Assembly: GCF_000025565.1 (NCBI RefSeq)
Contig: NC_014121.1
Location: 5,108,216 to 5,172,215, forward strand
From: Enterobacter cloacae subsp. cloacae ATCC 13047
Lineage (GTDB): Bacteria > Pseudomonadota > Gammaproteobacteria > Enterobacterales > Enterobacteriaceae
DNA length: 64,000 bases
Direction of reading: 5' to 3'
Shown: positions 33,066-46,470 of the stretch, in pieces
How the letters are laid out: every line of letters begins with the position of its first letter
Numbering within the stretch: the first letter of the stretch is position 1
Program-made: the position numbers and the translations under genes
Notes under the pieces: generated by a model
The model's input: the letters and a program-made list of their open reading frames with translations, nothing else
Databases searched by the model: none
Told to the model about the DNA's origin: nothing

Positions 33066-33995
33066 TTATTGATTAACCTGATCCAACCAGCCGTATTTAT
33101 CTTCTGTTTCGCCGGTGAAGAGGCCGAAGAAGGCTTGCTGAATACGTTTGGTAACCGGGCCACAGCGGCCTGCGCCCACCTGAATACCGTCTACACTGCG
33201 AACCGGCGTGATCTCAGCCGCCGTACCGGACATAAAGACTTCATCGGCCAGATACAGGGATTCGCGGGACAGAACCTGTTCACGCACTTCGATACCCAGA
33301 TCTTTCGCCAGCTTAATGATGGCGTCACGGGTAATACCCGGCAGGGCTGAAGAGGTAAACGGCGGGGTGAACAGGATACCGTCTTTCACTTCAAACAGGT
33401 TTTCACCTGCGCCTTCAGAGATATAACCGTTCACATCCAGCGCGATGCCTTCCTGATAGCCGTGGCGGCGCGCTTCGCTGCCGACCAGCAGTGAGGAGAG
33501 GTAGTTACCGCCCGCCTTGGCCGCAGTTGGGATGGTATTAGGCGCCACGCGGTTCCAGGACGAGACCATTGCGTCGATCCCTTGCTCCAGCGCTTCTGCA
33601 CCCAGGTACGCCCCCCACGGGAACGCAGCAATGATCACGTCTGTGGTGTAACCGGCTGGCGGGTTTACGCCCATGCCCACGTCACCCACGAAGACCAGCG
33701 GACGAATATAGGCGCTGGTCAGGTTGTTCTTACGAATCACCTCGCGGCAGGCTTCCATCAGCTCATCAACGCTCTGAGAAACCGGGAAACGATAAATTTT
33801 GGCTGAGTCATGCAGACGCTGCATATGTTCACGATGACGGAACACCACTGGCCCTTTGTGAGAGTCGTAGCAACGGATGCCTTCAAACACAGACGTACCG
33901 TAGTGCAGCGCATGGGACATCACGTGGACCTTCGCATCCTCCCAACGAACCATCTCACCATTGAACCAAATGTAATCAGCTTTTTTTGTCGTCAT
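33066..33995 (-). CDS. ilvE: Branched-chain amino acid aminotransferase
   Basis: PLP fold type IV transaminase for the last step of Val, Ile and Leu synthesis. The 309 aa length equals E. coli. Visible: HALHYGTSVFEGIRCY, NTIPTAAKAGGNYLSSLL (the Lys before AGGN binds PLP), ISEGAGENLFEVKDG and MSGTAAEITPV. It begins 18 nt after ilvM. Confidence 0.98.
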   Translation of the reverse strand: MTTKKADYIWFNGEMVRWEDAKVHVMSHALHYGTSVFEGIRCYDSHKGPVVFRHREHMQRLHDSAKIYRFPVSQSVDELMEACREVIRKNNLTSAYIRPLVFVGDVGMGVNPPAGYTTDVIIAAFPWGAYLGAEALEQGIDAMVSSWNRVAPNTIPTAAKAGGNYLSSLLVGSEARRHGYQEGIALDVNGYISEGAGENLFEVKDGILFTPPFTSSALPGITRDAIIKLAKDLGIEVREQVLSRESLYLADEVFMSGTAAEITPVRSVDGIQVGAGRCGPVTKRIQQAFFGLFTGETEDKYGWLDQVNQ

Positions 33996-34013
33996 TTTCT
34001 CTTCCTGTCACGC

Positions 34014-34277
34014 TCAGGCGCGGATTTGTTGTGATGTGGTTGTGCTCTGGCAGATGGCAACATGGGCAACATCCACCAGCTTTGATAATTGACTAAACAG
34101 TAAGTCGACCGGGCGCGGGCTGGCAACGGTTAATTCGATACTGATGTTTTGGGCGTCAGTGGCCGTCTCCATATTCATAGAGCAAATCTGAAAGCCACGA
34201 TGACGGACTACGCGCAAAACGCGTTCTAATGTCTCTGGATTGAAGCGAGCCTGAACGGCGACCTGATGTTGCATCAT
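34014..34277 (-). CDS. ilvM: Acetolactate synthase II small subunit
   Basis: An 87 aa single ACT-domain subunit ([29 protein letters not shown]) that activates the IlvG catalytic subunit of AHAS II. Its start codon overlaps the ilvG stop (ATGA), which couples production of the two subunits. AHAS II is known to resist feedback by valine, unlike AHAS I and III. Confidence 0.96.
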   Translation of the reverse strand: MMQHQVAVQARFNPETLERVLRVVRHRGFQICSMNMETATDAQNISIELTVASPRPVDLLFSQLSKLVDVAHVAICQSTTTSQQIRA

Positions 34278-35920
34278 GATAATTTCTCCAGCATTTGTGA
34301 GTTACTGGCACCTGGCGGTACCAACGGCCAGACGTTCTCAAGCTCGTCGATTGAGACATGAAGCAGGTAAGGCCCTTCGCTTGACAGCATGGTGTCGAGT
34401 GCCGCTTCAACCTGGTCTTTACGGGTGATGTGCTGTCCAGGAATGCCAAAGGCGCTGGCCAGAGTGAGGAAATCGGGGTTATCAGTCAGGGTGGTTTCGC
34501 TGTAGCGCTCCTCGAAGAACAGCTGCTGCCACTGGCGCACCATCCCTAAACGCTGGTTATCGAGCAACACGATCTTCAGCGGCAATTGTTTACGCTTAAC
34601 GGTGCCCAACTCCTGAACGTTCATCATGAAGGAGCCGTCACCGGAGATACAAATGACCGTATCGTTTGGACGCGCAACCTGAGCACCCACCGCGGCAGGC
34701 AGGCCGAAGCCCATCGTGCCTAATCCGCTGGAGGTGATGAAGTTTTCCGGGCGGGTGTAGGTCATGTGCTGCGCAGACCACATCTGGTGCTGGCCGACAT
34801 CGGTCGTCACTACGCTGTCTGCCGGTTTACGATCAGACAACTGCTTCAACAACAGCGGCGCATAGATGGCCTCACCCGGATGGTCGTAACGCCAGGCGTG
34901 CTCGGCACGCATTTCAGCCGTGTGCTGGCGCCACTCGCCGATATTCAAAGGCTGCTGTAACGCCGGCAGCAACGTGTTGAGATCGCCCTGCAGCGCAACA
35001 TGCGCCTGACGCAGTTTGTTCATTTCCGCCGGGTCGATATCCATATGGATAACTTTGGCGTTTGGCGCGAAGGTATTCAGCTTGCCGGTCACGCGATCGT
35101 CAAAACGGGCACCGACGGCAATCAGCAAATCACACTCCTGCACCGCCAGGTTTGCCGCTTTGGTGCCGTGCATCCCCAGCATGCCCAGGTAGTATGGGTA
35201 GTCAGCATCCACTGCGCCCAACCCTTTCAGCGTGCAGGTGACAGGCATTTGCGTTACCGCGATAAATTCGCGCAGGGCCGGAACTGCCTGTGCCATGCCA
35301 ACGCCGCCGCCGACGTACAACATCGGCTGGGCTGCCTGCGCCAGCATCCGACGCGCCTCTTCGACTTCCGCATGTGGGAACGCGTCGTCACTTTCAACGG
35401 TGGAGAAGTGCGGTTCCAGCTCGCCGAGTGCGACCTGAATATCTTTCGGGATATCCACCAGAACCGGGCCAGGACGGCCAGAGCTGGCAATACGGAACGC
35501 TTCCGCCATCACGCCTGGCAGTTCTTCGAGGGACTGCACGAGGAAGCTGTGTTTGGTGCAGGCCAGCGACAAGCCGAGCACATCGACTTCCTGGAAGGCA
35601 TCGGTACCGATGAAGGGTGAGGCCACCTGGCCGGTGATCGCCACCACGGGAACGGAATCGAGCAGCGCGTCAGCCAGACCGGTGATCAGGTTTGTGGCGC
35701 CCGGTCCAGACGTTGCCATGCAGACGCCCGTTTTACCGGTGGCACGTGCATAGCCAATGGCCGCCATGGCTGCGCCCTGCTCGTGTCGGCACAAGAGGTG
35801 TTCCACGCCGCCGTCATACAGTGCATCGTAAATCGGCATAATTGCGCCTCCCGGATAACCAAAGACGGTTTCGACTCCCTGTGCGCGCAACGCATGTACT
35901 ACCCACTGTGCCCCATTCAT
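34274..35920 (-). CDS. ilvG: Acetolactate synthase II large subunit (uninterrupted)
   Basis: ThDP-dependent enzyme making acetolactate or acetohydroxybutyrate. The 548-codon frame is intact, unlike the frameshifted ilvG of E. coli K-12, so functional AHAS II is predicted. Motifs: [32 protein letters not shown] (catalytic Glu), [15 protein letters not shown] and [15 protein letters not shown] with the metal-binding residues. First structural gene of ilvLGMEDA; the attenuator lies upstream. Confidence 0.98.
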   Translation of the reverse strand: MNGAQWVVHALRAQGVETVFGYPGGAIMPIYDALYDGGVEHLLCRHEQGAAMAAIGYARATGKTGVCMATSGPGATNLITGLADALLDSVPVVAITGQVASPFIGTDAFQEVDVLGLSLACTKHSFLVQSLEELPGVMAEAFRIASSGRPGPVLVDIPKDIQVALGELEPHFSTVESDDAFPHAEVEEARRMLAQAAQPMLYVGGGVGMAQAVPALREFIAVTQMPVTCTLKGLGAVDADYPYYLGMLGMHGTKAANLAVQECDLLIAVGARFDDRVTGKLNTFAPNAKVIHMDIDPAEMNKLRQAHVALQGDLNTLLPALQQPLNIGEWRQHTAEMRAEHAWRYDHPGEAIYAPLLLKQLSDRKPADSVVTTDVGQHQMWSAQHMTYTRPENFITSSGLGTMGFGLPAAVGAQVARPNDTVICISGDGSFMMNVQELGTVKRKQLPLKIVLLDNQRLGMVRQWQQLFFEERYSETTLTDNPDFLTLASAFGIPGQHITRKDQVEAALDTMLSSEGPYLLHVSIDELENVWPLVPPGASNSQMLEKLS

Positions 35921-36004
35921 AGTTAGTTCCCCGTCATAAATCGGGAGAAACAGAATTTTGTGCTATTTGTCATTCTCTGCTCCTCGTTTAAGTTTTTTAG
36001 TCAT

Positions 36005-36037
36005 AAAAAAACCCCCGGACCTTTCGGTGCGGGGGTC
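36005..36037 (-). terminator. Attenuator terminator of the ilvLGMEDA operon
   Basis: On the minus strand a GC-rich hairpin, CCCCCGCACC / GGTCCGGGGG with loop GAAA, is followed by seven T. It sits between ilvL and ilvG and must be bypassed when charged Ile, Val or Leu tRNA is scarce and ribosomes stall in ilvL. Confidence 0.93.
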
Positions 36038-36059
36038 TTAGTTCGTTAAGGCTTGATTT

Positions 36060-36158
36060 CTAAGCCTTTCCTCGTCCAAGTGCAGCCCCGCACGGTGGGA
36101 TAATAATCACCACCACGCTAATCACGACCAGGCTAATCACTAGTAGAAGGGCTGTCAT
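36060..36158 (-). CDS. ilvL: ilvGMEDA leader (attenuation) peptide, 32 aa
   Basis: The 32 aa peptide starts MTALLLVISLVVISVVVIII and ends PPCGAALGRGKA. Sixteen of 32 residues are Ile, Val or Leu, the codons sensed in attenuation. E. coli has Arg at position 6 where this peptide has Leu, as I recall it. The start is ATG 36158; an in-frame open region upstream is not part of the peptide. The AT-rich sequence 36160-36350 should hold the ilv promoter and upstream activating region, and the rest to 36499 the comM promoter; I could not assign boxes safely. Confidence 0.95.
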   Translation of the reverse strand: MTALLLVISLVVISVVVIIIPPCGAALGRGKA

Positions 36159-36499
36159 TTTCAGTTCTTTGTGCATCTTGTTCGAAGGAATGCCTAAAGA
36201 GTTATCACAGTTATCAAACCAAACACAAGATTTATTTATGACGGATTTGATTAGCAGGCAAATCATATTCCTGAAAAGCTTTGTTTTATATAAGGAAATT
36301 AGAGAGTGAATATTTTTCATTTTTTTGGCGTGTTTTAGCGCTCTGCAACGTTCCGTCCTTCTCTTTGCGAGATAGCTTCCGAATGAGTGAAATAGTTACA
36401 CTATGTCGCTAAAAAGCAGGAATGAGCGTCGTAAATCAGCCAACTGACGCTCAACAGGCAAAATCAATACTGACATAGTGACTCACTGAGGAGGTGCTT

Positions 36500-38020
36500 A
36501 TGTCACTGTCAGTTGTTTACACGCGCGCGGCTATCGGAGTAAAGGCACCGCTTATTTCTGTGGAGGTTCATCTGAGTAATGGGCTCCCTGGGCTAACGCT
36601 TGTCGGCTTGCCAGAAACCACGGTCAAAGAAGCCAGAGATCGGGTTCGCAGCGCAATTATCAATAGCGGTTATACCTTCCCCGCAAAGAAGATTACGATC
36701 AATCTTGCCCCCGCGGATCTGCCCAAGGAGGGCGGACGATACGATTTACCTATCGCTATTGCGCTTCTCGCAGCCTCTGAGCAGCTCAACACAGCGAGGC
36801 TAGGCTCGTACGAGTTCATTGGCGAACTGGCGCTTACAGGCGCGTTAAGAGGCGTTCCTGGCGCCATCTCTGGTGCGCTGGAAGCCATTCATGCTGGTCG
36901 ACAAATTATTGTAGCCAATGAAAATGCCTCAGAAGTGAGCCTGATTGCCGAGAAAGGGTGCCTGGTCGCGGGGCATTTGCAGGAAGTCTGCGCGCACCTT
37001 GAAGGCCGACATACGCTCTCCGAGCCAGAGGAAACCGGAGATATCCTGCCTGAAAGCCCGGACGACCTCAGCGATATTATCGGGCAGGAGCAGGGGAAGC
37101 GGGCACTGGAGATCACCGCAGCCGGAGGACATAACCTGTTGCTGATTGGCCCGCCGGGAACAGGGAAAACCATGCTGGCGAGCAGGCTGAGCGGGTTATT
37201 GCCACCACTCAATAATCATGAAGCACTTGAAAGCGCAGCGATATTTAGCCTGGTGAGCTCTGCATCATTGCAAAAACAGTGGCGACGACGCCCTTTTCGC
37301 TCTCCCCATCACAGTGCCTCCCTGACGGCCATGGTCGGAGGGGGCTCCATTCCGGGGCCGGGAGAGATCTCGCTGGCACACAATGGCATCCTGTTCCTTG
37401 ATGAACTGCCTGAGTTTGAACGCCGCGTACTGGATGCCCTGCGGGAACCTATCGAATCTGGCGAGATCCATATCTCCCGCACGCGCGCCAAAATAAGCTA
37501 CCCGGCACAGTTCCAGCTGGTTGCCGCCATGAACCCCAGCCCATCAGGCCATTATCAGGGAAATCATAATCGCTGCACGCCTGAGCAGACGCTGCGCTAT
37601 CTGGGGAAGCTGTCAGGCCCTTTCCTCGATCGTTTTGATTTATCCCTGGAGATCCCATTACCGCCCCCTGGTTTGCTCAGCCAGACAACGATACGCGGTG
37701 AGAGCACAGCGAAGGTTCGCGAACGGGTTATCGCCTCACAGGCCCGACAGTACGCTCGTCAACATAAGCTGAATGCGCGTCTGGATAATGCTGAGATTCG
37801 GCAGTTTTGCCATCTTAAGGCTGAGGATGCCTGCTGGCTTGAAGAGACATTGACGCGATTTGGGCTCTCGATCCGTGCATGGCAGCGCCTGCTGAAAGTG
37901 GCTCGCACTATTGCCGATGTGGAAGGAGACCCAGAGATTGAAAGACACCATCTGCAGGAAGCGCTGAGCTATCGCGCCATAGATCGGTTGTTGCTGCACC
38001 TGCAAAAATTACTGGCATAA
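36500..38020 (+). CDS. comM: ComM/YifB, AAA+ branch-migration helicase of the Mg-chelatase family
   Basis: A 506 aa hexameric AAA+ ATPase. In Vibrio ComM promotes branch migration during integration of transforming DNA; its role in non-competent enterics is less clear. ATG 36500 follows GAGGAGGTG; GTG 36494 is too near the Shine-Dalgarno. Domains: N-terminal Lon-like region (SVEVHLSNGLPGLTLVGLPE), central ATPase with GPPGTGKTMLASRLSG and ILFLDELPEF, the PFRSPHHSAS segment, and the C-terminal Mg-chelatase domain. Confidence 0.95.
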   Translation: MSLSVVYTRAAIGVKAPLISVEVHLSNGLPGLTLVGLPETTVKEARDRVRSAIINSGYTFPAKKITINLAPADLPKEGGRYDLPIAIALLAASEQLNTARLGSYEFIGELALTGALRGVPGAISGALEAIHAGRQIIVANENASEVSLIAEKGCLVAGHLQEVCAHLEGRHTLSEPEETGDILPESPDDLSDIIGQEQGKRALEITAAGGHNLLLIGPPGTGKTMLASRLSGLLPPLNNHEALESAAIFSLVSSASLQKQWRRRPFRSPHHSASLTAMVGGGSIPGPGEISLAHNGILFLDELPEFERRVLDALREPIESGEIHISRTRAKISYPAQFQLVAAMNPSPSGHYQGNHNRCTPEQTLRYLGKLSGPFLDRFDLSLEIPLPPPGLLSQTTIRGESTAKVRERVIASQARQYARQHKLNARLDNAEIRQFCHLKAEDACWLEETLTRFGLSIRAWQRLLKVARTIADVEGDPEIERHHLQEALSYRAIDRLLLHLQKLLA

Positions 38021-38021
38021 A

Positions 38022-38043
38022 AAAAGGAGCCGAAGCTCCTTTT
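38022..38043. terminator. Bidirectional terminator between comM and maoP
   Basis: AAAAGGAGC-CGAA-GCTCCTTTT, a hairpin with A-run on one side and T-run on the other, lying between convergent comM and maoP. Confidence 0.9.
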
Positions 38044-38052
38044 CTCATCAAC

Positions 38053-38391
38053 TTAGTCGTCAGACTCGGTGTAGTCTTCAGCACCTTCCATCTGCGGCTT
38101 ACCGCCAGACAGCGTATGGAAACGCTTTGGACGCTTGATGCGTGCCATGTACTTGATCCATACACGTTCTGCTTCAGACTGCGGCTCACGCTCACCGCGA
38201 CAAACAGCAACAAACTGTTTTTCGTCTTCAGTCGCAGGCTCACGTTTACCCAGATCCAGCTCGTTAAAGGCATAACCATGACGCTCAAGCAATTGCGCCT
38301 CTTTGATGGTGAAATCGCCGTGACGAGAGAACCCGCGTGGATAATTTTTATTGTCGAAAAAACGATTAGTCGTCGTAAAGCTTTCCGCCAT
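38053..38391 (-). CDS. maoP: Macrodomain Ori organisation protein MaoP (YifE)
   Basis: A 112 aa soluble protein of the DUF413 family ([20 protein letters not shown] ... [18 protein letters not shown]), the same length as E. coli YifE. In E. coli MaoP acts with the short maoS site beside its gene to delimit the Ori macrodomain. maoS is expected in 38392-38509, between maoP and hdfR, but I could not recognise its 17-bp sequence. An insertion element lies about 140 bp upstream of this gene. Confidence 0.92.
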   Translation of the reverse strand: MAESFTTTNRFFDNKNYPRGFSRHGDFTIKEAQLLERHGYAFNELDLGKREPATEDEKQFVAVCRGEREPQSEAERVWIKYMARIKRPKRFHTLSGGKPQMEGAEDYTESDD

Positions 38392-38509
38392 CCTACACGC
38401 TCCTAATTCTTTGGCCGAGCTATTTATGGCGCGGAGTATTAGTTACGCTTGACAGAGTGTAAAACAAAACATTTAAATCATAACGACAAATAATTTTGTG
38501 GAGAAAGAT

Positions 38510-38532
38510 GTGGATACGGAATTGCTAAAAAC
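38510..38532 (+). pseudogene. hdfR: 5' fragment of hdfR cut off by the insertion element
   Basis: GTG at 38510, with AAGA upstream, begins MDTELLKT, the N-terminus of HdfR. After the AC of codon 8 the insertion element begins; reading on into it gives 14 foreign codons and then a stop at 38576-38578. The native promoter stays with this fragment. Confidence 0.88.
38517..38532. repeat. Left copy of the 16-bp direct repeat flanking the insertion element
   Basis: CGGAATTGCTAAAAAC, repeated exactly at 39869-39884. The match extends to 18 bp (38516-38533 and 39868-39885) if the outermost base of each element end is counted with the repeat. Confidence 0.92.
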
Positions 38533-38569
38533 TGATCTTGACCCGCCATTTCCGGACAGCTTTTGTATC

Positions 38570-39451
38570 TTAAGTTAACGATGCCCGCTGCCGCCGGTAT
38601 TCTCTCGGAGAGTGATATCCCAGCGCACTATGCGGGTGATTTTCATTGTAATGCGTGAACGCCGCTGCAAGGTTTCGCAGGGCTGTTCTCACATCCGGTT
38701 TCGGCATGAACGCGATATAGTCTTCCTTCATCGTCTTCACGAACCGTTCGGCCATGCCATTGCTCTGCGGGCTGCTCACCGCTGTTGTACATGGCTCCAG
38801 ATTCAGCTCTTTGGCGAACCTCCGCGTTTCATGCGCGGTATATGCTGAACCGTTGTCCGTCAGCCACTGCACCGCTGTGTCGGGCAGCCTGTCGCCGAAG
38901 CGCTTTTCCACCGACCTCAGCATCACATCCTGCACGGTCGAACTGTCATAGCCTCCCGTGCTTGCTGCCCAGTCTATGGCCTCACGGTCGCAGCAGTCCA
39001 GCGCGAACGTTACCCGCAGTTTTTCGCCGTTGTCGCAGCCGAACTCGAAGCCATCTGAACACCAGCGCATATCGCTTTCTGCCACCGCTATCTTGCCCTT
39101 ATGTTCACGCTTCGGTCGCTCTGGTTTGTGATGCAACAACAACAGGTTATGCTCGCTCATTATCCTGTAAAGCCGTTTGGCATTCACAGGTGGCTGTCCC
39201 TCTGTGCGACGTTGCTTGCGCAGGATGCCCCACACGCGTCGATAACCATAACTCGGCATATCGCTGATAATGTTGAGGATAGCCGACAGTATTTCTGCGT
39301 CTGCTTCTTCATTACGCCGGTTACAGCGCCTGTCCTGCCAGTCGGCAGAACGGTTAATCCGCAGTGACAGTTGCGCACGCGACACGCCCATGGTCCGGCT
39401 GACCATGGCTATTCCCCGTCCTTTGGCAACAAGGGCGCGTGCGCTATCCAT
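38570..39451 (-). CDS. IS2-group transposase, orfB (integrase domain)
   Basis: A 293-codon frame ([20 protein letters not shown]) with the IS3-family DDE integrase core: [21 protein letters not shown] (first Asp), [20 protein letters not shown] (second Asp) and [17 protein letters not shown] (Glu). It ends [19 protein letters not shown], close to IS2 InsD. The start overlaps orfA by 43 nt in the -1 frame relative to orfA, so the active OrfAB enzyme would be made by frameshifting. Confidence 0.95.
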   Translation of the reverse strand: MDSARALVAKGRGIAMVSRTMGVSRAQLSLRINRSADWQDRRCNRRNEEADAEILSAILNIISDMPSYGYRRVWGILRKQRRTEGQPPVNAKRLYRIMSEHNLLLLHHKPERPKREHKGKIAVAESDMRWCSDGFEFGCDNGEKLRVTFALDCCDREAIDWAASTGGYDSSTVQDVMLRSVEKRFGDRLPDTAVQWLTDNGSAYTAHETRRFAKELNLEPCTTAVSSPQSNGMAERFVKTMKEDYIAFMPKPDVRTALRNLAAAFTHYNENHPHSALGYHSPREYRRQRASLT

Positions 39452-39804
39452 TTTCGCGACTGACCGTACTCCACGGCTTCTTTCAGGATCTCAACTTCCA
39501 TCGTCTTCTTGCCCAGAAGGCGCTGAAGCTCCCGGACCTGCTTCAGAGCAGCAGTAAGCTCAGAAGCAGGAACGACTTCCTCTCCAGCCGCAACGGCGGT
39601 GAGGCTGCCTTCCTGATATTGCTTCTTCCACTTAAACAGCAGGCTGGGCTGGATACCATGCAGGCGGGCGACATGGGAGACATTCATACCCGGCTCCATC
39701 GTCTGCTGGATAATGGCGATCTTCTCCTGAGGAGTTTTACGTTTACGGACTTCTTGCCCTAACAGGATCCCGGTCATCTCAAAATTGGTGTTAGTGTTAG
39801 ACAT
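39409..39804 (-). CDS. IS2-group transposase, orfA (helix-turn-helix, leucine zipper)
   Basis: 131 aa. HTH_Tnp region [19 protein letters not shown] and [23 protein letters not shown] (about residues 22-65), then a heptad-like region [29 protein letters not shown] split over two lines of the protein (about residues 80-110). Near its end the codons CCA AAG give an A-AAG tetramer (39421-39424), a known type of -1 slip site in IS3-family elements, within the orfA/orfB overlap. Confidence 0.93.
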   Translation of the reverse strand: MSNTNTNFEMTGILLGQEVRKRKTPQEKIAIIQQTMEPGMNVSHVARLHGIQPSLLFKWKKQYQEGSLTAVAAGEEVVPASELTAALKQVRELQRLLGKKTMEVEILKEAVEYGQSRKWIAHAPLLPKDGE

Positions 39805-39868
39805 ATATTCAAGCCTATCTCTTATCTGGAGATACAGCTACTGTCTGGTGTTTCAGGGGGCTACATCA

Positions 39869-39884
39869 CGGAATTGCTAAAAAC
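39869..39884. repeat. Right copy of the 16-bp direct repeat flanking the insertion element
   Basis: Second copy of CGGAATTGCTAAAAAC. Because it duplicates hdfR codons 3-8, the gene to the right of the element is restored from codon 3 onward, apart from its first two codons. Confidence 0.92.
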
Positions 39885-40683
39885 TTTCCTTGAAGTGAGC
39901 AGGACACGCCACTTCGGGCGAGCAGCTGAAGCCCTCTATCTGACGCAGTCAGCGGTCAGTTTTCGTATTCGACAGCTGGAAAATCAATTGGGTGTGAATC
40001 TATTTACCCGTCACCGCAACAATATCCGCTTAACGCCGGCCGGTGAGAAACTGCTCCCGTATGCAGAAACGTTGATGAATACCTGGCAGGCGGCCCGTAA
40101 AGAGGTGGCTCATACGTCCAGGCACAATGAGTTCTCGATCGGGGCCAGCGCCTCCCTGTGGGAATGTATGCTCAGCCAGTGGCTTTCGCGGTTATACCAT
40201 TCGCATGGGCATTTGCAATTTGAGGCCAGAATTGCGCAACGGCAGTCGCTGGTTAAGCAACTTCACGAGCGCCAGCTTGATCTGCTGATCACCACTGAAG
40301 CCCCCAAGATGGACGAATTTAGCAGCCAGATTGTTGGGCAGTTTGGTCTGGCTCTGTATGCGTCTGAGCCTGCGATGATGAAGTCCGATCTAACCTATCT
40401 GCGGCTTGAATGGGGCCCCGATTTTCAACAGCATGAAACCGGTTTGATCGCCCCTGACGATGTTCCACAGTTAACAACCAGCTCAGCGGAGATCGCCTGC
40501 CAACAGCTTTCCTTGCTAAAGGGCTGCACGTGGTTACCCGTTTGCTGGGCAGACAGTAAACCGGGACTCCATACCGTACTGGATTCCACTACGCTTTCCA
40601 GGCCGCTGTATGCAATCTGGCTGCAGAACAGCGATAAGCAATCGCAGATAAAAGATCTATTAAAAATCAATATTATGGAATGA
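39874..40683 (+). pseudogene. hdfR: HdfR, LysR-type regulator; 3' part after the insertion, almost full length
   Basis: HdfR represses the flhDC flagellar master operon and activates gltBD in E. coli. This frame is open from TTG 39874 (original codon 5) and encodes 269 aa ([20 protein letters not shown]): the HTH and the whole effector domain remain, and only MDTE is lost. GGGGG lies 14 nt upstream, so weak translation is possible if a promoter in the element reads outward. The native promoter is 1.3 kb away on the far side of the element. I call it disrupted but perhaps still expressed. Confidence 0.8.
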
Positions 40684-40687
40684 TTTA

Positions 40688-40718
40688 CCAGCCAGCATAC
40701 TGGCTGGCTGCAGTTTTT
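40688..40718 (+). terminator. Terminator after hdfR
   Basis: Stem CCAGCCAG / CTGGCTGG with loop CATA, followed after 6 nt by TTTTTG; it starts 5 nt past the hdfR stop. Confidence 0.7.
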
Positions 40719-40750
40719 GATTAGGAAGGGATTTTGGCCATGTTGAAGGC

Positions 40751-40782
40751 AAAAAAAATCCTTTGCCGAAGCAAAGGATTCT
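40751..40782 (-). terminator. Terminator of the rRNA operon
   Basis: On the minus strand the stem AATCCTTTGC / GCAAAGGATT with a TTCG loop and eight T follows the tRNA-Trp gene. Confidence 0.94.
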
Positions 40783-40785
40783 ATA

Positions 40786-40861
40786 TGGCAGGGGCGGAGA
40801 GACTCGAACTCGCGACACCCGGTTTTGGAGACCGGTGCTCTACCAACTGAGCTACGCCCCT
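40786..40861 (-). tRNA. trpT: tRNA-Trp (anticodon CCA), distal gene of the rRNA operon
   Basis: A 76-nt cloverleaf beginning AGGGGCGTAGCTCAG; anticodon loop CTCCAAA and encoded CCA. Distal tRNA-Asp and tRNA-Trp are the signature of rrnC in E. coli. Confidence 0.97.
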
Positions 40862-40914
40862 AAAGTTTTTTGCCATTAAGCCTGCCTTATCGGCAGGCTT
40901 AATGTCTTAATAAG

Positions 40915-40991
40915 TGGCGGAACGGACGGGACTCGAACCCGCGACCCCCTGCGTGACAGGCAGGTATTCTAACCGACTGAACTACCGCTCC
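40915..40991 (-). tRNA. aspT: tRNA-Asp (anticodon GTC), distal gene of the rRNA operon
   Basis: A 77-nt cloverleaf beginning GGAGCGGTAGTTCAG; anticodon loop CTGTCAC, encoded CCA. Lies between 5S and tRNA-Trp. Confidence 0.97.
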
Positions 40992-41044
40992 ACCGAAGAC
41001 TGCTGTAACCACCGGATTGATGCACCGGCTTACTACTTAATTTG

Positions 41045-41164
41045 ATGCCTGGCAGTTCCCTACTCTCACATGGGGAGACCCCACACTACCATCGGCGCTA
41101 CGGCGTTTCACTTCTGAGTTCGGCATGGGGTCAGGTGGGACCACCGCGCTAAAGCCGCCAGGCA
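41045..41164 (-). rRNA. rrf: 5S ribosomal RNA
   Basis: 120 nt from TGCCTGGCGGC to CTGCCAGGCAT, whose ends pair; it contains the conserved CCGAACTCAGAAGTGAAACG. The last rRNA of the operon. Confidence 0.97.
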
Positions 41165-41226
41165 AATTCTGTTAATCTGTATCAGGCTGAAAATCTGTCT
41201 CTTCGCCAAAACATCTTGGGCGTTGT

Positions 41227-44135
<2,909 letters not shown>

Positions 44136-44234
44136 TCACAACCCGAAGATGTTTCACTTCATGATTGCGAAAATTTGAGAGACTCGAACACACCATTAAA
44201 GATGTGTCGTTTCAATTTTCAGCTTGATCCAGAT

Positions 44235-44246
44235 TTTTAAAGAGCA
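44235..44246 (-). promoter_or_regulatory. boxA antitermination site in the 16S-23S spacer
   Basis: The minus strand reads TGCTCTTTAAAA, a boxA element for NusB/NusE loading, about 100 nt before the 23S start, as in E. coli rRNA operons. Confidence 0.8.
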
Positions 44247-44307
44247 AAACTTCGCAGTGCACCTTTTCAGGTTCACTCTGAAGTTTTCTTGTGTTCGCAA
44301 TAAAAGA

Positions 44308-44383
44308 TGGTGGAGCTATGCGGGATCGAACCGCAGACCTCCTGCGTGCAAAGCAGGCGCTCTCCCAGCTGAGCTATAGCCCC
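44308..44383 (-). tRNA. alaT: tRNA-Ala (anticodon TGC) in the 16S-23S spacer
   Basis: A 76-nt cloverleaf beginning GGGGCTATAGCTCAG; anticodon loop TTTGCAC, encoded CCA. The spacer order Ile-Ala is that of the rrnA/D/H type, while E. coli rrnB and rrnC carry tRNA-Glu. The symbol is generic. Confidence 0.97.
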
Positions 44384-44419
44384 ATCGTTTGCAACCTCTT
44401 CAAATTTGCTGTGCAAATT

Positions 44420-44496
<77 letters not shown>

Positions 44497-44565
44497 GTAG
44501 AGGTTTTTACTGCTGTTTTTCATCAGACAATCTGTGTGAGCACTACAAAGGCAGGTTCTTTAAGG

Positions 44566-46113
<1,548 letters not shown>

Positions 46114-46248
46114 AAAAGTTTGATGCTCAATGAATTAAACTTCGTAATGAATTACGTGTTCACTCGTTGAGACTTGGTATTCATTTTTCGTCTTGCGACG
46201 TTAAGAATCCATGTCACTTTGAGTGCCCACACAGATTGTCTGATAAAT

Positions 46249-46260
46249 TGTTAAAGAGCA
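46249..46260 (-). promoter_or_regulatory. boxA of the rRNA leader
   Basis: The minus strand reads TGCTCTTTAACA, the leader antitermination boxA, about 136 nt before the 16S start. Confidence 0.9.
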
Positions 46261-46295
46261 GTGCCGCTTCGTTTTCGCTGCGGCGCGGGGTGTGC

Positions 46296-46323
46296 ATATT
46301 ACGCCTTCCCGCTTCAGAGTCAA
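46296..46323 (-). promoter_or_regulatory. rRNA operon promoter P2
   Basis: -35 TTGACT and -10 TAATAT with a 16-bp spacer, followed by GCACACCCCGC; it matches the E. coli rrn P2 layout. Confidence 0.88.
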
Positions 46324-46391
46324 GTGTTTAATTTGCTTTTCTCTGCTGACCCGGCGGCGTGTGTGCCGTTGTTCCGTGTCAGTGGAGGCGC

Positions 46392-46440
46392 ATTATAGGG
46401 AGTTCTCAGACGTTGACAACCCCTCTTTAAAAAAAAACGT
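46392..46440 (-). promoter_or_regulatory. rRNA operon promoter P1 with UP element
   Basis: -35 TTGTCA (46414-46419) and -10 TATAAT (46392-46397) separated by 16 bp, then the GC-rich discriminator GCGCC seen in stringent rrn P1 promoters. Upstream lies an A/T-rich UP element (GTTTTTTTTTAAAG). FIS sites would fall further upstream, in the murI 3' end. Confidence 0.92.
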
Positions 46441-46470
46441 TCAACCGTCTCTTTTTTGCTCAAAACCGTG

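Larger units (their letters stand above)
38533..39868 (-). mobile_element. IS3-family (IS2-group) insertion sequence within hdfR
   Basis: About 1336 bp. Its ends are imperfect inverted repeats, read inward: left TGATCTTGACCCGCC and right TGATGTAGCCCCCTG, with matching CCGGACAG / CCAGACAG and TGTATCT further in. It carries orfA and orfB in overlapping frames on the minus strand, as in IS2. Both frames are open and the DDE residues look complete, so it may be active. The flanking duplication of 16-18 bp is much longer than the 5 bp usual for IS2. I do not assign an ISfinder name. Confidence 0.93.
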
